Below, piece after piece: positions 21,441-31,616 of a stretch of DNA of 64,000 nucleotides. The position numbers were made by a program, and so were the translations under genes. Source of the DNA: Emiliania huxleyi CCMP1516 (lineage: Eukaryota > Haptophyta > Isochrysidales > Noelaerhabdaceae); the NCBI RefSeq assembly GCF_000372725.1, contig NW_005200861.1, positions 186,084 to 250,083 on the forward strand, read 5' to 3'. The first letter of the stretch is position 1. Every line of letters starts with the position of its first letter. The notes beneath the pieces were generated by a model that worked only from the letters and a program-made list of their open reading frames with translations, ran no database searches and was not told where the DNA came from.

Positions 21441-21896
21441 TCAGGGGAGGGGGGCAGAAGGCAGTTTGCCTTCCTGGTAGAGCATCTTCTGGAGCTTGCC
21501 AGATTCAGCCAAGGCCTGCACGTCGCTATTACCGCCGACGTGCTGGCCTTTGATCCAGACGGAAGGCACCGTACGCTGCCCCGTCATTCTGAGAAGGCAA
21601 GCCTGGATGGCCGGGCCATCTCGGCTGTGGTCGAGCTCGATGACGTGCGGCGGCGTCTCAAGTGTCACCTTCGCCGTGTTGCCATTCGCGCCAAACAGTG
21701 CCTTGGTCTTAGCACAGTGTGGGCAGTACGACTTTGAGAAGATCACCACCTCGGCGCTCGCAATCAACTCCTCGACCAGCCTGTGGCACTCGTCGCGCTC
21801 CACCTGCGACGCACGCGAGGCTCGTGCCGCCACGTACGCGCCTGCCACGGCTGCGCCCGCAGCCGCGCCAGCGGCAAATTCCGAGATGCGCTCCAT
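21441..21896 (-). CDS. Glutaredoxin with CPHC active site, membrane-anchored or organellar
   Basis: A single exon of 151 residues from the ATG at 21896. The N-terminus (MERISEFAAGAAAGAAVAGAYVAARAS) is an Ala/Gly helix that could be an anchor or signal. The glutaredoxin fold follows: LIASAEVVIFSKSYCPHCAKTK with the redox CPHC, then VIELDHSRDG, the cis-Pro TVPSVWIKG and the GG-x(2)-D glutathione site (GQHVGGNSDVQAL). The family's usual dithiol site is CPYC, and the His variant may shift its redox potential. It reduces glutathione mixed disulfides. The frame extends upstream of the chosen start, but that part is not family-like. The gene diverges from the PC-esterase-like gene on the plus strand. 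Confidence 0.9.
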   Translation of the reverse strand: MERISEFAAGAAAGAAVAGAYVAARASRASQVERDECHRLVEELIASAEVVIFSKSYCPHCAKTKALFGANGNTAKVTLETPPHVIELDHSRDGPAIQACLLRMTGQRTVPSVWIKGQHVGGNSDVQALAESGKLQKMLYQEGKLPSAPLP

Positions 21897-22129
21897 ACAC
21901 ACAAACTGGGAACGAGCGCCCCCCCGGGGCGGACCGCCGTGGCAGTGGCCGGAGTCGGCCTTTTGTAAGAATTCCTGCGGAGAAAAAAATTCGGGGCGCC
22001 CTCTTCTGTCAAAAGCGCCTTCAGAGAAAAATAAAAATCTCTGGAATGTACGTAAGAGCCACAAACGTGCAAGTATTTCTTCAAAGGGAGTTTGCGGCGG
22101 GCACGTTCGGGCCGTTCGGGCCGGAGACG

Positions 22130-24617
22130 ATGCTTGGCGCCCTCGGTGGCTCCCGCGTGCAGACGGGCCTCTTCCTGATGTCGTCAGTCAATCTGCTCGT
22201 GCTCTGGCGCCTCATCTCACGCCGCCCGCCCATGCGCAACGCCACCGCCACCGGCGCCTTCGCTGCCCGCGATCCCGTGCCGTCGGAGCTTGTGAGGTGG
22301 GAGAGTGGTTGGGAGCCGCTAGCCACCACCACGCGGCACCTGGAGGCGAAGGCGTCGGCTCTTGAGCGCCCCCGGACGGAGGCCTCTACACTCGGGCCAT
22401 CGCCACCTTCGTCGCCTCAGAAGCAGGAGTGGCAAGAGCAGAGACCGAGAGGCGTGGACGCCTCAGCTACAGACCCGCTCAGGCCGCGCGGCGGTCCATC
22501 ACTCTCGGCGCGTGGCGCTGCCACCTGGCGGGTAATTGGCACACGAGCCCGTAACGAGAGTGATGCGCGGTGGGCGATCCGTGCGAGGCAGGCGATTAGC
22601 TGCGGGAAGAGCGCTGCACCGGTCCCAGTGCTGGAGACAGTCCTGCGGCGCCGGCGGCTGCTCCCGCATGAGGCAGCGGTGGCGCTGTGCCGCGGGGCGT
22701 GCAATACACCACCGAGGTCGGAGGGCGGCACTGGTGGTGGCACACCGGCATGCAAACCCCAGCTCTGCGACTGCCGCCGAGGCTCGGCCGCGCCTTCGGT
22801 AGAGTTTGGCGCCTCCCGGGTGCTTCTTCCGGCGGCGGCGGCCGAGCTCTCGCTTGCTTCGGAGACGCAGCCGCCGCAGAGTCGGCTATCGGCTCGGTCC
22901 GAGGCGGTGCGTGCGCTGCGGCGTTACGACTCTGTGTACGCAAAGGCTCGCGGCGAGATGAACGCGACCGCCTGGGACCGTTCCCTCGCCATGCTTGCGC
23001 ACGCGGGTGAGAACTGCTCCTTTCGCTTCGGGGACGCCTTCAGCGTGTCGCTCAAGGCTCCGACGACGTCGCTCGAGTACGGGGAAGTGGTCCTCGCCGC
23101 CACGGCGGCCTACCTTAAGTGCACCGGCCGCGAGTCAGGCGACACCTTTGTGCTCCGAGCCTCTTCTACGTCGGTGGACGCGTTGCTTCAAGTGAGAGAT
23201 CCGAGAAGGCTCCGAGATGCACGCCACGTGACGCCCCTTCCTCTCGGCGGCGGCGCCGCCGCCCACCCCGCGCTTCTGCGGGCGCCTCAACACACACACC
23301 CTCGCTCGACCGTAGCCGACCCCCGTGCGCGACCTCGGCCGCGGCCTCTACTCGGCGGGCCTTCTCGCGGCGGAGCCGGGAGAGTACACGCTTGAGGTGT
23401 ACTGGCTCAACTCGAGGCACGCTGGCTGGTTCGACATGCACGCCTCCCGGTCGCGCGGCGTCGACCCGCTTGCTCCCGCCCCTGCCACCGGAGGGCAAGC
23501 CTCCTACTGCCCTTCGAGCGCCAAGTGCGCCGGATGCTCCGCCGCCCCCCTCCAACGGGTGGGCGAGGGAGCGAATGCCTCGGAGCACTTCGGCGTACGT
23601 ATCCACTTTAGCGTGGGCGGAACCTGGTTGGACTCCTCGCGGGGTGCCGCAGAAGGCGGCGACGATGGCGACGGCGACGCAGAGCCTCGTGCCTGCGGCA
23701 GCGGTAGCTCATCAGGTCGGTGGGTGGGCAACGAGTGGGCTCCGCACAGCTGCTACCTCCTGCGCTACGACGCGCCACTTCTTTCTAGATGCGCTACGAT
23801 CGCACACCCTCTCAGCCGGTGGGCAGATGACAGTAATGGCGGCGGCGGCGGCGGCGGCGGCCTTCGGCTGCGTCTCTTTGGCGACTCTGTGGTTCGAGGT
23901 CTCTACTTTGACCTCGCAGAGCTACTCACGGGCACCAAGCAGGACCGCGGCTGGGCCAAACGGCATGCCGGACCTGGCAAGGGAAAGCGGCTGGCGGTGA
24001 GCGTGGGCAACGTCACCGTCTCCTGGTCATGGTGGACACTCAACGAGACAGCGCGAGTCGCGGATCGCAGCTGGCACGAGCGGTGCGCGCGCCGTCCCGG
24101 CTCGAGGGGGCCGCCGGCGCTCGCCTGCCGCAGTCCACCCAACCCGGACATCGACGAGTGGGGGCTCGATGAGCCAGAAACCGTGGTGCTCTTTGGCTCC
24201 TCGGCGCACAACATGCGCTACGGCTCACTCGAGCGCTACGCCACCGACCTGACGGGGATAGCCACACGGATCGGCGCTGTGCGGCCGATGCGCGCTCGCC
24301 TCTTCTGGCTGGTGGGGGCCGCGTCCCACATCTATGACGACGCGGTGCCGTGCGTGATCGACCGGCCCTTCCACCTCATGGGCCACCACCGTTCGGCCCT
24401 CTTCTCGGCCGTCGGCGCAGAGGTGATGCGGCACGCAGTGCCGTTGATTGACATGTGGAGACTCACCGTCGACCAACACGCAAACTGCGCCGACCTGCAT
24501 TGCGACGAGCTGTACATGGCCAACCGTACTGGGGGCGACGGGTTCGTCTCGCGCGAGGCGGCCAACCTCTTTGTCAACGCCGCGTGCAACCGCAGAGTCG
24601 TGAGGGATGTAGGCTGA
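22130..24617 (+). CDS. Type II membrane protein with NXPE/PC-esterase-like domain
   Basis: Exons 22130-23191 and 23316-24617 join in phase 0 (GT-AG, 124 nt) to 787 residues. A single N-terminal anchor (LFLMSSVNLLVLWRLI) is followed by a long low-complexity stem. A filamin-like beta domain comes next (SFRFGDAFSVSL, GDTFVLRASSTS, GEYTLEVYWLN). The catalytic region has CYLLRYDAPLLSRC then LRLFGDSVVRGLYFDLAEL, a GDS block as in PC-esterases, and a later D..HC-like NCADLHCDELYM. PC-esterase proteins O-acetylate or otherwise acylate glycans in the Golgi. The domain order matches NXPE proteins (filamin-like domain then PC-esterase). A Gly run from ggc repeats precedes the GDS block. Substrate is unknown; the final catalytic triad is only partly identifiable by eye. 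Confidence 0.78.
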
Positions 24618-25395
24618 GCCTGCGAGGCTGTGCTCTGTGTGGACTGTGCACCTGAGTGTGGCGCTGTCTGCTGGGCGCTGAGGCGTGCGGTGAGGGGCCG
24701 GAGAGCGGAGAGTGCCGAACAAACTGTTAATTTGGGGCCTAACAGTTGCGCTATTGTTGGCTGAAATCCTCAACGTTGTTCAACGAGTGTTCACCCCACA
24801 GCGCCATGCTGTTACTTTTTGTTACTGTTGTTACTGTTGTTCAGCGGCCAGCAAGCAGAAAATGCTAAATGGCAAAAAACCCGGGTAAACCCCGAAAATA
24901 CCTGGGTTTTCCCGGGTATTTACTATTTTCTCGGGTATTACCCGCACTGGACACTAGAGATCGTCGTGGGTCACTGCCAGGCCTTCCTTACTGTTGTTCA
25001 GTCGGCCCAACGTTAGCTACTGTTGTTGGGGAGCCCCAGAGTGTAGCAGAGTGTTGTCAGTTGTGTGTTCTCGTGTTGTTTACTGTTAACACTAGCAACA
25101 CTGTTCAGCTCCTCACGTTAGGCAACCCTATTCCGAACTCGCGCGTCCCGAACTCGGATATTTTTTCTCAAACTACTCTCCGTGTGTAACTGTACGGTTC
25201 GAATTCCGCTCTGTGGCGCGACAGCTGGGCGAGAGCGACTCAGCAGTCAGCACTAACGACGATGTGACGGTAAGCTGCCCCACCACGAGACCAGGGGACG
25301 GCTCTCGGTGTACGGCTGTGTGCCCTCAACACTAACGGATCTACCGCCTGTACCCCCCCCCCCCACCACCAAAGGCGGCACCGCGCCTCCCCCGC
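24618..25395. other. Spacer with palindromic cccgggtattt phrases
   Basis: The 24870-24955 block (acccgggtaaaccccgaaaa, tacctgggttttcccgggta) is an imperfect palindrome related to 14320-14810 and 57375-57445. Repeated tgttgtta and gttactgttg phrases occur at 24815-25100. No gene is visible; the 3' UTR of the minus-strand ATCase gene lies near 25395. Confidence 0.45.
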
Positions 25396-26652
25396 TCAGA
25401 GCGCCGCGAGGTCGGCGCCGAGCACGAGGGCGAGCAGCGCCATGCGCACGTACATGCCGTTCTCCATCTGCTCGAAGTAGCGCGCGCGCGGGTCGGCGTC
25501 GAAGTCGGTCGAGATCTCGTCGACGCGGGGCAGGGGGTGGAGGACGACGCAGCGCGGCGGCGCGGCCTCCATCAGCGCCTTGTCGACCACGTACGACCCG
25601 GCGACCGCGCGGTACGCCTCCTCCGTCGCGAAGCGCTCCCGCTGCACGCGCGTGACGTAGAGGACGTCGGTCTGGGGCAGGACTTGCCGCAGCGCGTCCG
25701 TCTCCTCGACGGCGACGCCGCGCGCGCGCAGCTTGTCGCACACGGCTTGCGGCATCCGCAGCTCGGGCGGCGAGACGAGCACGAGCGAGGGCGGAGCCGC
25801 GAGCCGCGAGCAGAGCAGCGCGAGCGAGTGCGTGGTGCGGCCGTGCTTGAGGTCGCCGAGCAGGGTGAGCTGCTTGCCGGCCAGGCAGGCGAGCACGTCG
25901 GGCGGCGCGGCGCCGGTCTCGGCCCACGCGGTTGCCACTGTGAAGAGGTCGAGCAGCGCTGCGGGCGGGCGACGGCGGCGCAGGAATCGGCGGCGGCGGC
26001 GGCGGGCGGGGCGAGGCGAGCGGCGGGCGCGGGTGGCGAGGGAGAGGCGAGGGAGAGGCGAGGGGAGGGAGGGAGGGAGGGAGGGAGGAAGGGAGGGAGA
26101 GGGGGGGGGGGGGAGGGGGGGAGGGGGGAGTGTCGGAGGAGAGGCAAAGGCGGGCACACCTTGCGTCGGGTGCTCGCCCACGCCGTCGCCCGCGTTGAGG
26201 ATCGGCTTGCGCGCGGCGGCGGCGGCGCGTGCGGCGGTGCCCACCTGCGGGTGGCGCAGCACCATCGCGTCGCAGTAGCACTCGAGGCAGCGCACCGTGT
26301 CCTCAAGCGTCTCCCCCTTCTTTGCGGACGAGGTCGACTCGGAGACTGAGACGACCTGCCCGCCGAGCCGCTTCATTGCCGCGTCGAAGGAGCACATGGT
26401 GCGCGTCGACGGCCTGCGTCGCATGCGTACGCACCGTGAGTGGCGCGCTGCGCAGGCGGGCGGGGCAGGGCCACGGGCGCACTCGTAGAAAACGTTTGCG
26501 AGGACGCGGCCGCGCAGAACGTCAGAGCCGCCCTTGGCTGCCACCATGCGCTTCATCGCGGCCGCAGTCTCGAAGACCTCCCGCACCATCGACTCGTCGA
26601 AGTCGTCCACCGCGAGCACGTCCGCGCCGCGCCAGGAGCTGGCCGTCGCCAT
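25396..26652 (-). CDS. pyrB: Aspartate carbamoyltransferase catalytic chain
   Basis: Exons 26652-26483, 26413-26160 and 25958-25396 join in frame to 328 residues (both introns GT-AG). The enzyme condenses carbamoyl phosphate with aspartate in de novo pyrimidine synthesis. Motifs reconstructed across the splices: FYEPSTRTMCSF (carbamoyl-phosphate loop), SESTSSAKKGETLEDT, RHPQVG, GDGVGEHPTQALLDL, LGDLKHGRTTHSLA, LPQTDVLYVTRVQRERF and HPLPRVDEIS. Length and motifs match bacterial and plant monofunctional chains, so it is not part of a CAD fusion here. Unlike plant ATCase it starts almost directly at the domain (MATASSWRGADVLAVDDF), with no clear plastid transit peptide, so it is probably cytosolic unless an upstream exon was missed. 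The second intron holds a long purine tract. Confidence 0.94.
   Translation of the reverse strand: MATASSWRGADVLAVDDFDESMVREVFETAAAMKRMVAAKGGSDVLRGRVLANVFYECARGPAPPACAARHSRCVRMRRRPSTRTMCSFDAAMKRLGGQVVSVSESTSSAKKGETLEDTVRCLECYCDAMVLRHPQVGTAARAAAAARKPILNAGDGVGEHPTQGVPAFASPPTLPPPPLPPPPSPSLPPSLPPSLPSPLPRLSLATRARRSPRPARRRRRRFLRRRRPPAALLDLFTVATAWAETGAAPPDVLACLAGKQLTLLGDLKHGRTTHSLALLCSRLAAPPSLVLVSPPELRMPQAVCDKLRARGVAVEETDALRQVLPQTDVLYVTRVQRERFATEEAYRAVAGSYVVDKALMEAAPPRCVVLHPLPRVDEISTDFDADPRARYFEQMENGMYVRMALLALVLGADLAAL
26040..26132. repeat. Purine-only tract in the ATCase intron
   Basis: About 90 nearly uninterrupted purines on the plus strand: gggaggga units, then G13 and G7 runs with single A. 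It is a candidate for triplex or G-quadruplex structure. It sits inside the 201-nt intron as a pyrimidine stretch on the coding strand, ahead of the acceptor. Confidence 0.9.
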
Positions 26653-27829
26653 AACTGGGCTGATAACTCGCGGGAAAATAAAAAAGAGAAAAAGAAAAAA
26701 CTCGCCAATCGTCCGGCCTCTGGGTGCGCATTTTCTAGGTCCCCGGCGCCCTGGGCTGATAAGTGCACTCCAAGTGCGGCTATGGGCTGATAACTGCACT
26801 CCACAAGTGCTCCCCCAGCCCCTGCGCCCCAAGAATGAAGAAAGTGCTCCTTTTCCCCCCTTCCTTGTCCAGCGACCAGCCCGAACATCTTCAACATGAT
26901 CAAAGGGAACTGGATGGATTTGGGCTATCGAGCGCATTTGGAAACTCGGGGAAACTCTAGGCACCACGGGGAGAAGCTAGGAGAGCGGACTAGGTCCAGC
27001 CCTGGGTGGCGCAGGTTGTGACATTTGGCGATTCCGCGACTTACTGGGCCCCTGAGCCGCTACCCGTGTGCGATTTTTTGTGGCCCGGACATGATACTGA
27101 TAGTAAACGGGTCAGAACCGGCCAAACACAGGCTACAGCCCCACACACGCGCCCGCCATAGCTCCTGGAGAGCATGCGCGAGTGACGCGCTGCACAAGCC
27201 GCGAGAGTGGCATCAGAGGCAGGAACGACGTGCTCTTGCTGCACCTCGCAGCTGCACCAAGTGTGCTCGCAGTGTATGCCACGGCCACTGCCTGCGGCAT
27301 TGCTCTCGTGCAGCTAGGCGATGCAGGTCCATCAGCAGGGCTCATCCAATGCGAGCGCACATTGTGCGTAGCCGCGGGCAGGTGGCAGTGCACAGCCGCA
27401 CACCGGCTGTGGCGGCTCGAATGCCCCCGGCAGTGCTGCTAGTCATCAACTTGCGTATTAGGGCCGCAGCAGACTGCTGCTGTGGCAGCAGCAGCAGCCT
27501 GCTGCTGCCTGATTCAGTCAAGCCAGCGGTGCAGCGAGGCGTGCAGAATTCGCGCGGTTTTGTCCCTCCTGAGGCTGAGCGCATTCGAGCCCGTCGACCG
27601 GAGTTGGATGGTACCACGCGTCTCACTGAGACGCGGGGTACTGGCCATGGCCGGGCTACGGAGCGTGAGGTGGCGAGCGGAGCGAGCGACAAAACAACGA
27701 GAAAAACACGGATCTGAGGATTGTCACAAAACCTCAGATCTTGCGCCACCCAGGGCTGGACCTAGTCAGCGACGGCCGGAGTCGCGAGGCTGGTGCGTGG
27801 TGGCATCAGATGAGATCATTTGCCGGATT
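26653..27829. other. Spacer with a family II 3'-end fragment and CAG hairpin
   Basis: 26705-26815 carries the 3' end of family II (cgtccggcctctgggtgcgc, then tgcactccaagtg), compare 60110-60185 and 62490-62548. At 27470-27515 CAG/CTG triplets form a quasi-palindrome. Open frames at 27025-27931 have no family resemblance. Confidence 0.5.
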
Positions 27830-28387
27830 TTACTTCTCTCTTGCTGTTGGTCGCCGCAGTGGCATCTCCATGATCACGTAACGCTGCCCGTCCTTCTCAA
27901 AAGCACGACCGGGCACATCGGACAGCCCTAGTTTGCGGTAGTACCCGGCCTGCTCGACGCGCGCGTTGCACCACAGAGATTTCGCCCCGCCGGCACGCGC
28001 GTCTGCGACGAGCCGCTCAAGCAGCAGCGTCCCGTACCCCTTCCGTTGGTGCGACACGCGCGTGCAGAACTTGCGGAACTGCGCGACGCTCTCATCAACG
28101 CCCTGGCCCTCTCTCCTCTCCCAAAAGAGCGAGACGACCGAGACGGGCTCGTCTTTGTCGAGGAGGAAGAGACCAAAGTGTCGGCTAGTGGCGGCGTCCT
28201 CGTCGCCCGGGATTACGACGTACTCCAGTGGTTTGGAAGGCCACATGACCTCGTGCCGCAGAGGCCAGACCATTTGCGGCGGGATGACACGCACGCTAAT
28301 CGCTGTCACCGAGTCCGCTGTCGCTGTCGTATCTGCTGCTGCGCTCATCCGCGCAACGTGTGTCTGGCACACAGCGCGCCAATGCAC
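27830..28387 (-). CDS. GNAT-family N-acetyltransferase
   Basis: A single open frame of up to 185 residues; the ATG at 28348 (MSAAADTTATADS) is an equally good start. The GNAT core is clear: VISVRVIPPQMVWPLRHEVM, a beta strand in HFGLFLLDKDEPVSVVSLFW, QFRKFCTRVSHQRKGYGTLL (motif A, with the acetyl-CoA loop Q/RxxGxG/A read as QRKGYG), LLERLVADARAGGAKSLWCN and a motif B-like ARVEQAGYYRKLGL. It transfers an acetyl group from acetyl-CoA; the substrate is not predictable. The length is usual for a small GNAT protein. Genes with this layout (WPLRHEVMWP followed by a short domain) are common in bacteria and algae. Confidence 0.88.
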   Translation of the reverse strand: MHWRAVCQTHVARMSAAADTTATADSVTAISVRVIPPQMVWPLRHEVMWPSKPLEYVVIPGDEDAATSRHFGLFLLDKDEPVSVVSLFWERREGQGVDESVAQFRKFCTRVSHQRKGYGTLLLERLVADARAGGAKSLWCNARVEQAGYYRKLGLSDVPGRAFEKDGQRYVIMEMPLRRPTAREK

Positions 28388-28489
28388 CGCACTGTCTATG
28401 GTTGATCGTCGTCTGCCGTATTCGTGCGGATCGGTGTGGATGTGTACAGCCCCTCGGCGGAGTCAAGAGGTGGAAGAAGAGAATTTTAC

Positions 28490-29112
28490 AACAAAACTCC
28501 TTCGCACGACACTGGGCACAGGACTGGGCACGGGACTGGCTCGCACTGGCACTAACACAGGTACACCAAGAAGAAGCGCGGGATGGCGGTTGATGACTGC
28601 ACTCCAAGTGCTCATGGAGGCGGCTAGACACGGGACTGGCGGATAGAAAACAAGAACACAACGCACTCTCTCACATGACAAGAAATCACGACTCTCACAG
28701 TGATTTGGGCTCGGCAGCTTGTCAGCCCTCAGCCGAAGCTGGGGCCGGTAAAATCTCTCTCACATGACAAGCGATCCCACGATTGCGAATGTCACTTCCT
28801 GTTGTCTGTTGTTTGTTGTGCCCTTGTTTGTTCTTCTGGTGCCTTGGAGTGCTGGGGTGGGCGACAGGGAGGATGTGGCCCTGAGTTATGTGTACGCCTA
28901 CTCAGGGTGTGTGGCAGCCAGCTGGCTGTGTGTCTTGTGAGCCTGTTTGTGTCTGTGTGTCGCTCGTGCGTGTCGTCATCATCTGTCTAGCGTCCACCCA
29001 TACCGCGTTGGTGTCCAGTCCGAGCCTGGCTGTTCTTCACCTTTCTACCTACCTACCTACTGCGAATGTGGGGACTACATGATTACATGAAGGGTGGAGG
29101 GGCCCGCCTGCA
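28490..29112. repeat. Mosaic of dispersed repeat fragments
   Basis: 28530-28610 resembles 60190-60245 (gcactggcactaacacagg and gactgcactccaagtgctc). 28649-28790 and 29068-29110 match 13490-13610. The middle, 28795-29060, is GT-rich and has no gene. Confidence 0.65.
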
Positions 29113-29115
29113 GAG

Positions 29116-29748
29116 CTAGGCGGCGCGGGCACCCCCCACTGGGGCCGAGGACAAGAAGCCGTTTGTCGCTTGCTTGTTCTTTTGCTTGAGCTTGTTGATC
29201 CAGTCGGTACGCTCCTTGCGCGCCTGCTTGTTGATGTTTTCGGCGTCGCCCACCACCGCCGCCTTGGAGATCTGCTGCGTGTGGTGGACGACGAAGGAGG
29301 AGGCGCTCGCCGACGCCGCCCCGTACAACGTCCGGTCCGTGTTGGTGCCCGCCGCCTCCTTGGCGAACACGTGGAGGAACTGCTTGGTGGGCGGCGCAAT
29401 GCCTCCCAAATTTCCACGAGCACCAGCGACCAGCCGCGTTATGGCTTTCTTGACCCACTTCGCGTCGTAGTACTGCGCCCCCAGCCACTTCCAGCCCGTA
29501 TCCGTCTTGACCCACCCCTTTCCATGTACGGCTCTTACGCGTGGTCTCTTTGACCCATCCCTTTCGTCCAGTCGAGTGGTCGAGCGGTCCGTCCACCTGA
29601 CGGCCACGCTCCTTGCACCCCACGACTCCCGTACAGCGTGTTTCGGTACTCCTGTTAATGTTGTGGCCAATAAACGGATAGACACGCACGGCAAACGAAC
29701 TATGTGAGCCGAGGGTGACAGTATACAGTACCACGTATGTAGGACCAT
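29116..29748 (-). CDS. Repeat-associated ORF of unknown function
   Basis: A 210-residue open frame; the reliable part starts near GKGWVKTDTGWKWLGAQYYD and runs through KQFLHVFAKEAAGTNTDRTL, QQISKAAVVGDAENINKQAR and ERTDWINKLKQKNKQATNGF. A diverged stretch of its 3' end recurs at about 48293-48368, so it belongs to dispersed material and is not a single-copy gene. Its last bases overlap the repeat at 29068-29110. It has no recognised catalytic motif. Confidence 0.4.
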   Translation of the reverse strand: MVLHTWYCILSPSAHIVRLPCVSIRLLATTLTGVPKHAVRESWGARSVAVRWTDRSTTRLDERDGSKRPRVRAVHGKGWVKTDTGWKWLGAQYYDAKWVKKAITRLVAGARGNLGGIAPPTKQFLHVFAKEAAGTNTDRTLYGAASASASSFVVHHTQQISKAAVVGDAENINKQARKERTDWINKLKQKNKQATNGFLSSAPVGGARAA

Positions 29749-29850
29749 GCGATGTCCTCCTAACGTGCCACGGACATGGGGCAGTACACAAATTGCGCGA
29801 GGACGAACTAGCAGGCCGCCTCTAATACCGTACCCACTAGCGTGTCAAAA

Positions 29851-30186
29851 CTAATGGTCACTGGACTCCGTCAGATCCTCGGACGCCTCCGCAGCGTCCG
29901 AGCGCGGGCTCTCGAGAGCACGGAGGTCAGCAAGGTAGTCGGGGTGCACGCCGTCGAGGCACGAGAGTGAGAGGGCGAGCGCGTCGAGGTCCTGCGCCGG
30001 GCGGGAACCATGCGTGTGGAGAGGGTGCAAGCGCCGGCGATGCGAGTGGCAGGCGAAAGGCAAGGGAGCCGATCTCACCCATGCGATTGTCCCCCAGTCA
30101 GCCTCGGGGATGGGGTCGAGACTGCTGTCGATACGCACAGAGCAAGAGCTCGAGGCACCGCGTGCTCGCTTTGATCGAGATGGCAT
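29851..30186 (-). CDS. Small two-exon protein or 3' part of a gene
   Basis: Exons 30186-30079 and 29991-29851 join in phase 0 across an 87-nt GT-AG intron (ATGG|GTGAGA ... GCGCAG|GACC), giving 82 residues ending in an acidic tail (SDAAEASEDLTESSDH). The segment EADWGTIAW then DLDALALSLSCLDGVHPDYL looks coding. The start is uncertain and the true gene may begin further upstream. Confidence 0.4.
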   Translation of the reverse strand: MPSRSKRARGASSSCSVRIDSSLDPIPEADWGTIAWVRSAPLPFACHSHRRRLHPLHTHGSRPAQDLDALALSLSCLDGVHPDYLADLRALESPRSDAAEASEDLTESSDH

Positions 30187-30899
30187 GCCGCGAACCCGCG
30201 AGGCGCCCGACCCTGTGGCGTCCCTGTGGCGTCCCTGTGCTCTGGTTTGACCTTCTCCGTCCTACGAAAGTAGGTGCCTCTTCTCAAAAAGTCTCACTTT
30301 TCTTTCTGAGTTGTTTAAATTCTTTCTCAGTGTATGCCCGAGGGTGAACTGCTGACAGGGTTTGCGATGAGAAGCGATCCGAACGTGGCATTCGGGTGAT
30401 TAGATCACTAACTACCGCCGTAACGTGTGTGTTCTTCTTGTGTGTGTGTGTGTGCCGCCGTAACGCAAGAAAGAGCACTGCGACGGATCGGTCGGGCTCA
30501 TGCTAGCATGCTAGCAAACAAAACAAAGTGTTAGAGTTGTTTGGTATTCTCGTCCTCGCACTCAGAGAGCGATTCCTCACCGGAGTGCTCGCAGGTCTTA
30601 CCAACGATGTCCGTGTGCACCCAGTCGCCGCAGAACATGGCGCGATTTAGATAAAAAGAAAACCAGAATGCCCGGTGCGAAAAAAACCGCCGTTACCTCG
30701 GCACCACACAACCGAAGGTACCACAACCCATGGCTCTCTGCCCCGCTCGTCCCACCGTTTCCACCACGGCGCGCGCGCACGGGGTGATGTGTATAGAGTC
30801 TGCTCCAAGCGCGTGTGCGCTCGCTCGCTCGCTCGCACGCGCACGCGCGTGCGCGAGCGGCCCTCCACGTACGTGGGCGAGGCGGCGAGCATAGTCTCT

Positions 30900-31517
30900 T
30901 CACGCAAGAGTCGTCTTCATGCAGGCGACGACTCTCTTCACAAGGCCCAAGTCCTGGGCATGAATGAGCAACACACAAAACAACTCTAACACTCGTTGTG
31001 CGAGGCGTGAACCGCGCCATTCGCTCTCACCTGGCAACCCTGTCTGCACGTCTCGCGCGCGCGTGAACAGGGCTCCAGGCCCCAAATGACGTGTGAGTGT
31101 TAGAGTTGTTTGGTATTGGCCAGCCCCGGCAGCCGTCTTTCGCTCCTTTCGTCGAGCCACAACGTATTTGTCCGGACCGTCGAGGCGGGCAGCGAACACT
31201 CGTTCGAGCATCGTAGACGACGCCCTCACCGGCGCCCCCGCGTCGTCGTTGGCTTTGTTCGCCGCCTTGTCTGCTGCCCCCTTCTCCCGCAAATCGAGCT
31301 GCGCCCGCACTGCCGCCATCGCGTTCGTCGCCTGCGAGGCGACCTTCGCCACCTTGGCCTTCCTCTCCCGCTCTGCCGCCGCCTTCCGGTCCTCGCGGCG
31401 GTCCGCCAGCGGGTTGTCGCCGGCGTCAGCAGCCACGATCATGGCCGTGACACCCTCGCCTGCCATGCCGAAATCGACGCGCGTCCCAAATACGCCAAAA
31501 GTGGCGGCGAGTCGCAA
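30900..31517 (-). CDS. Element-type coiled-coil ORF running into an R1 repeat
   Basis: A 205-residue frame. The first 130 residues are Ala/Lys/Arg-rich helix (DRREDRKAAAERERKAKVAK; STMLERVFAARLDGPDKYVV). The remainder is translated R1 repeat. There is no host-family resemblance. The composition is similar to the 18.2-18.8 kb broken ORF, which also sits beside R1, so both are probably remnants of one element type. Confidence 0.45.
   Translation of the reverse strand: MRLAATFGVFGTRVDFGMAGEGVTAMIVAADAGDNPLADRREDRKAAAERERKAKVAKVASQATNAMAAVRAQLDLREKGAADKAANKANDDAGAPVRASSTMLERVFAARLDGPDKYVVARRKERKTAAGAGQYQTTLTLTRHLGPGALFTRARDVQTGLPGESEWRGSRLAQRVLELFCVLLIHAQDLGLVKRVVACMKTTLA
30979..31110. repeat. 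R1 copy bounded by 16-bp inverted repeats
   Basis: aacaactctaacactc at 30979-30994 is the exact reverse complement of 31095-31110, giving a 132-bp unit. The interior includes a cgcgcgcg-rich palindrome and ggctccaggccccaaatgac. Other R1 copies lack one arm. Confidence 0.85.
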
Positions 31518-31616
31518 TTACCCGCCCGCCGTCCCGGCGGTCCCGCAGCTCGCGCACATCTCCCTCTTAACCCACCTGTAACATCACATAAAGGTATTGC
31601 TAAAAATCTCTCTGCT

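Noticed and set aside
25190..25215. B-box-like ggttcgaattcc
   Set aside because: No matching tRNA arms or A box around it.
27025..27931. Overlapping 150-230-residue frames
   Set aside because: No family resemblance and no consistent coding bias; the sequence includes a CAG quasi-palindrome and repeat ends.
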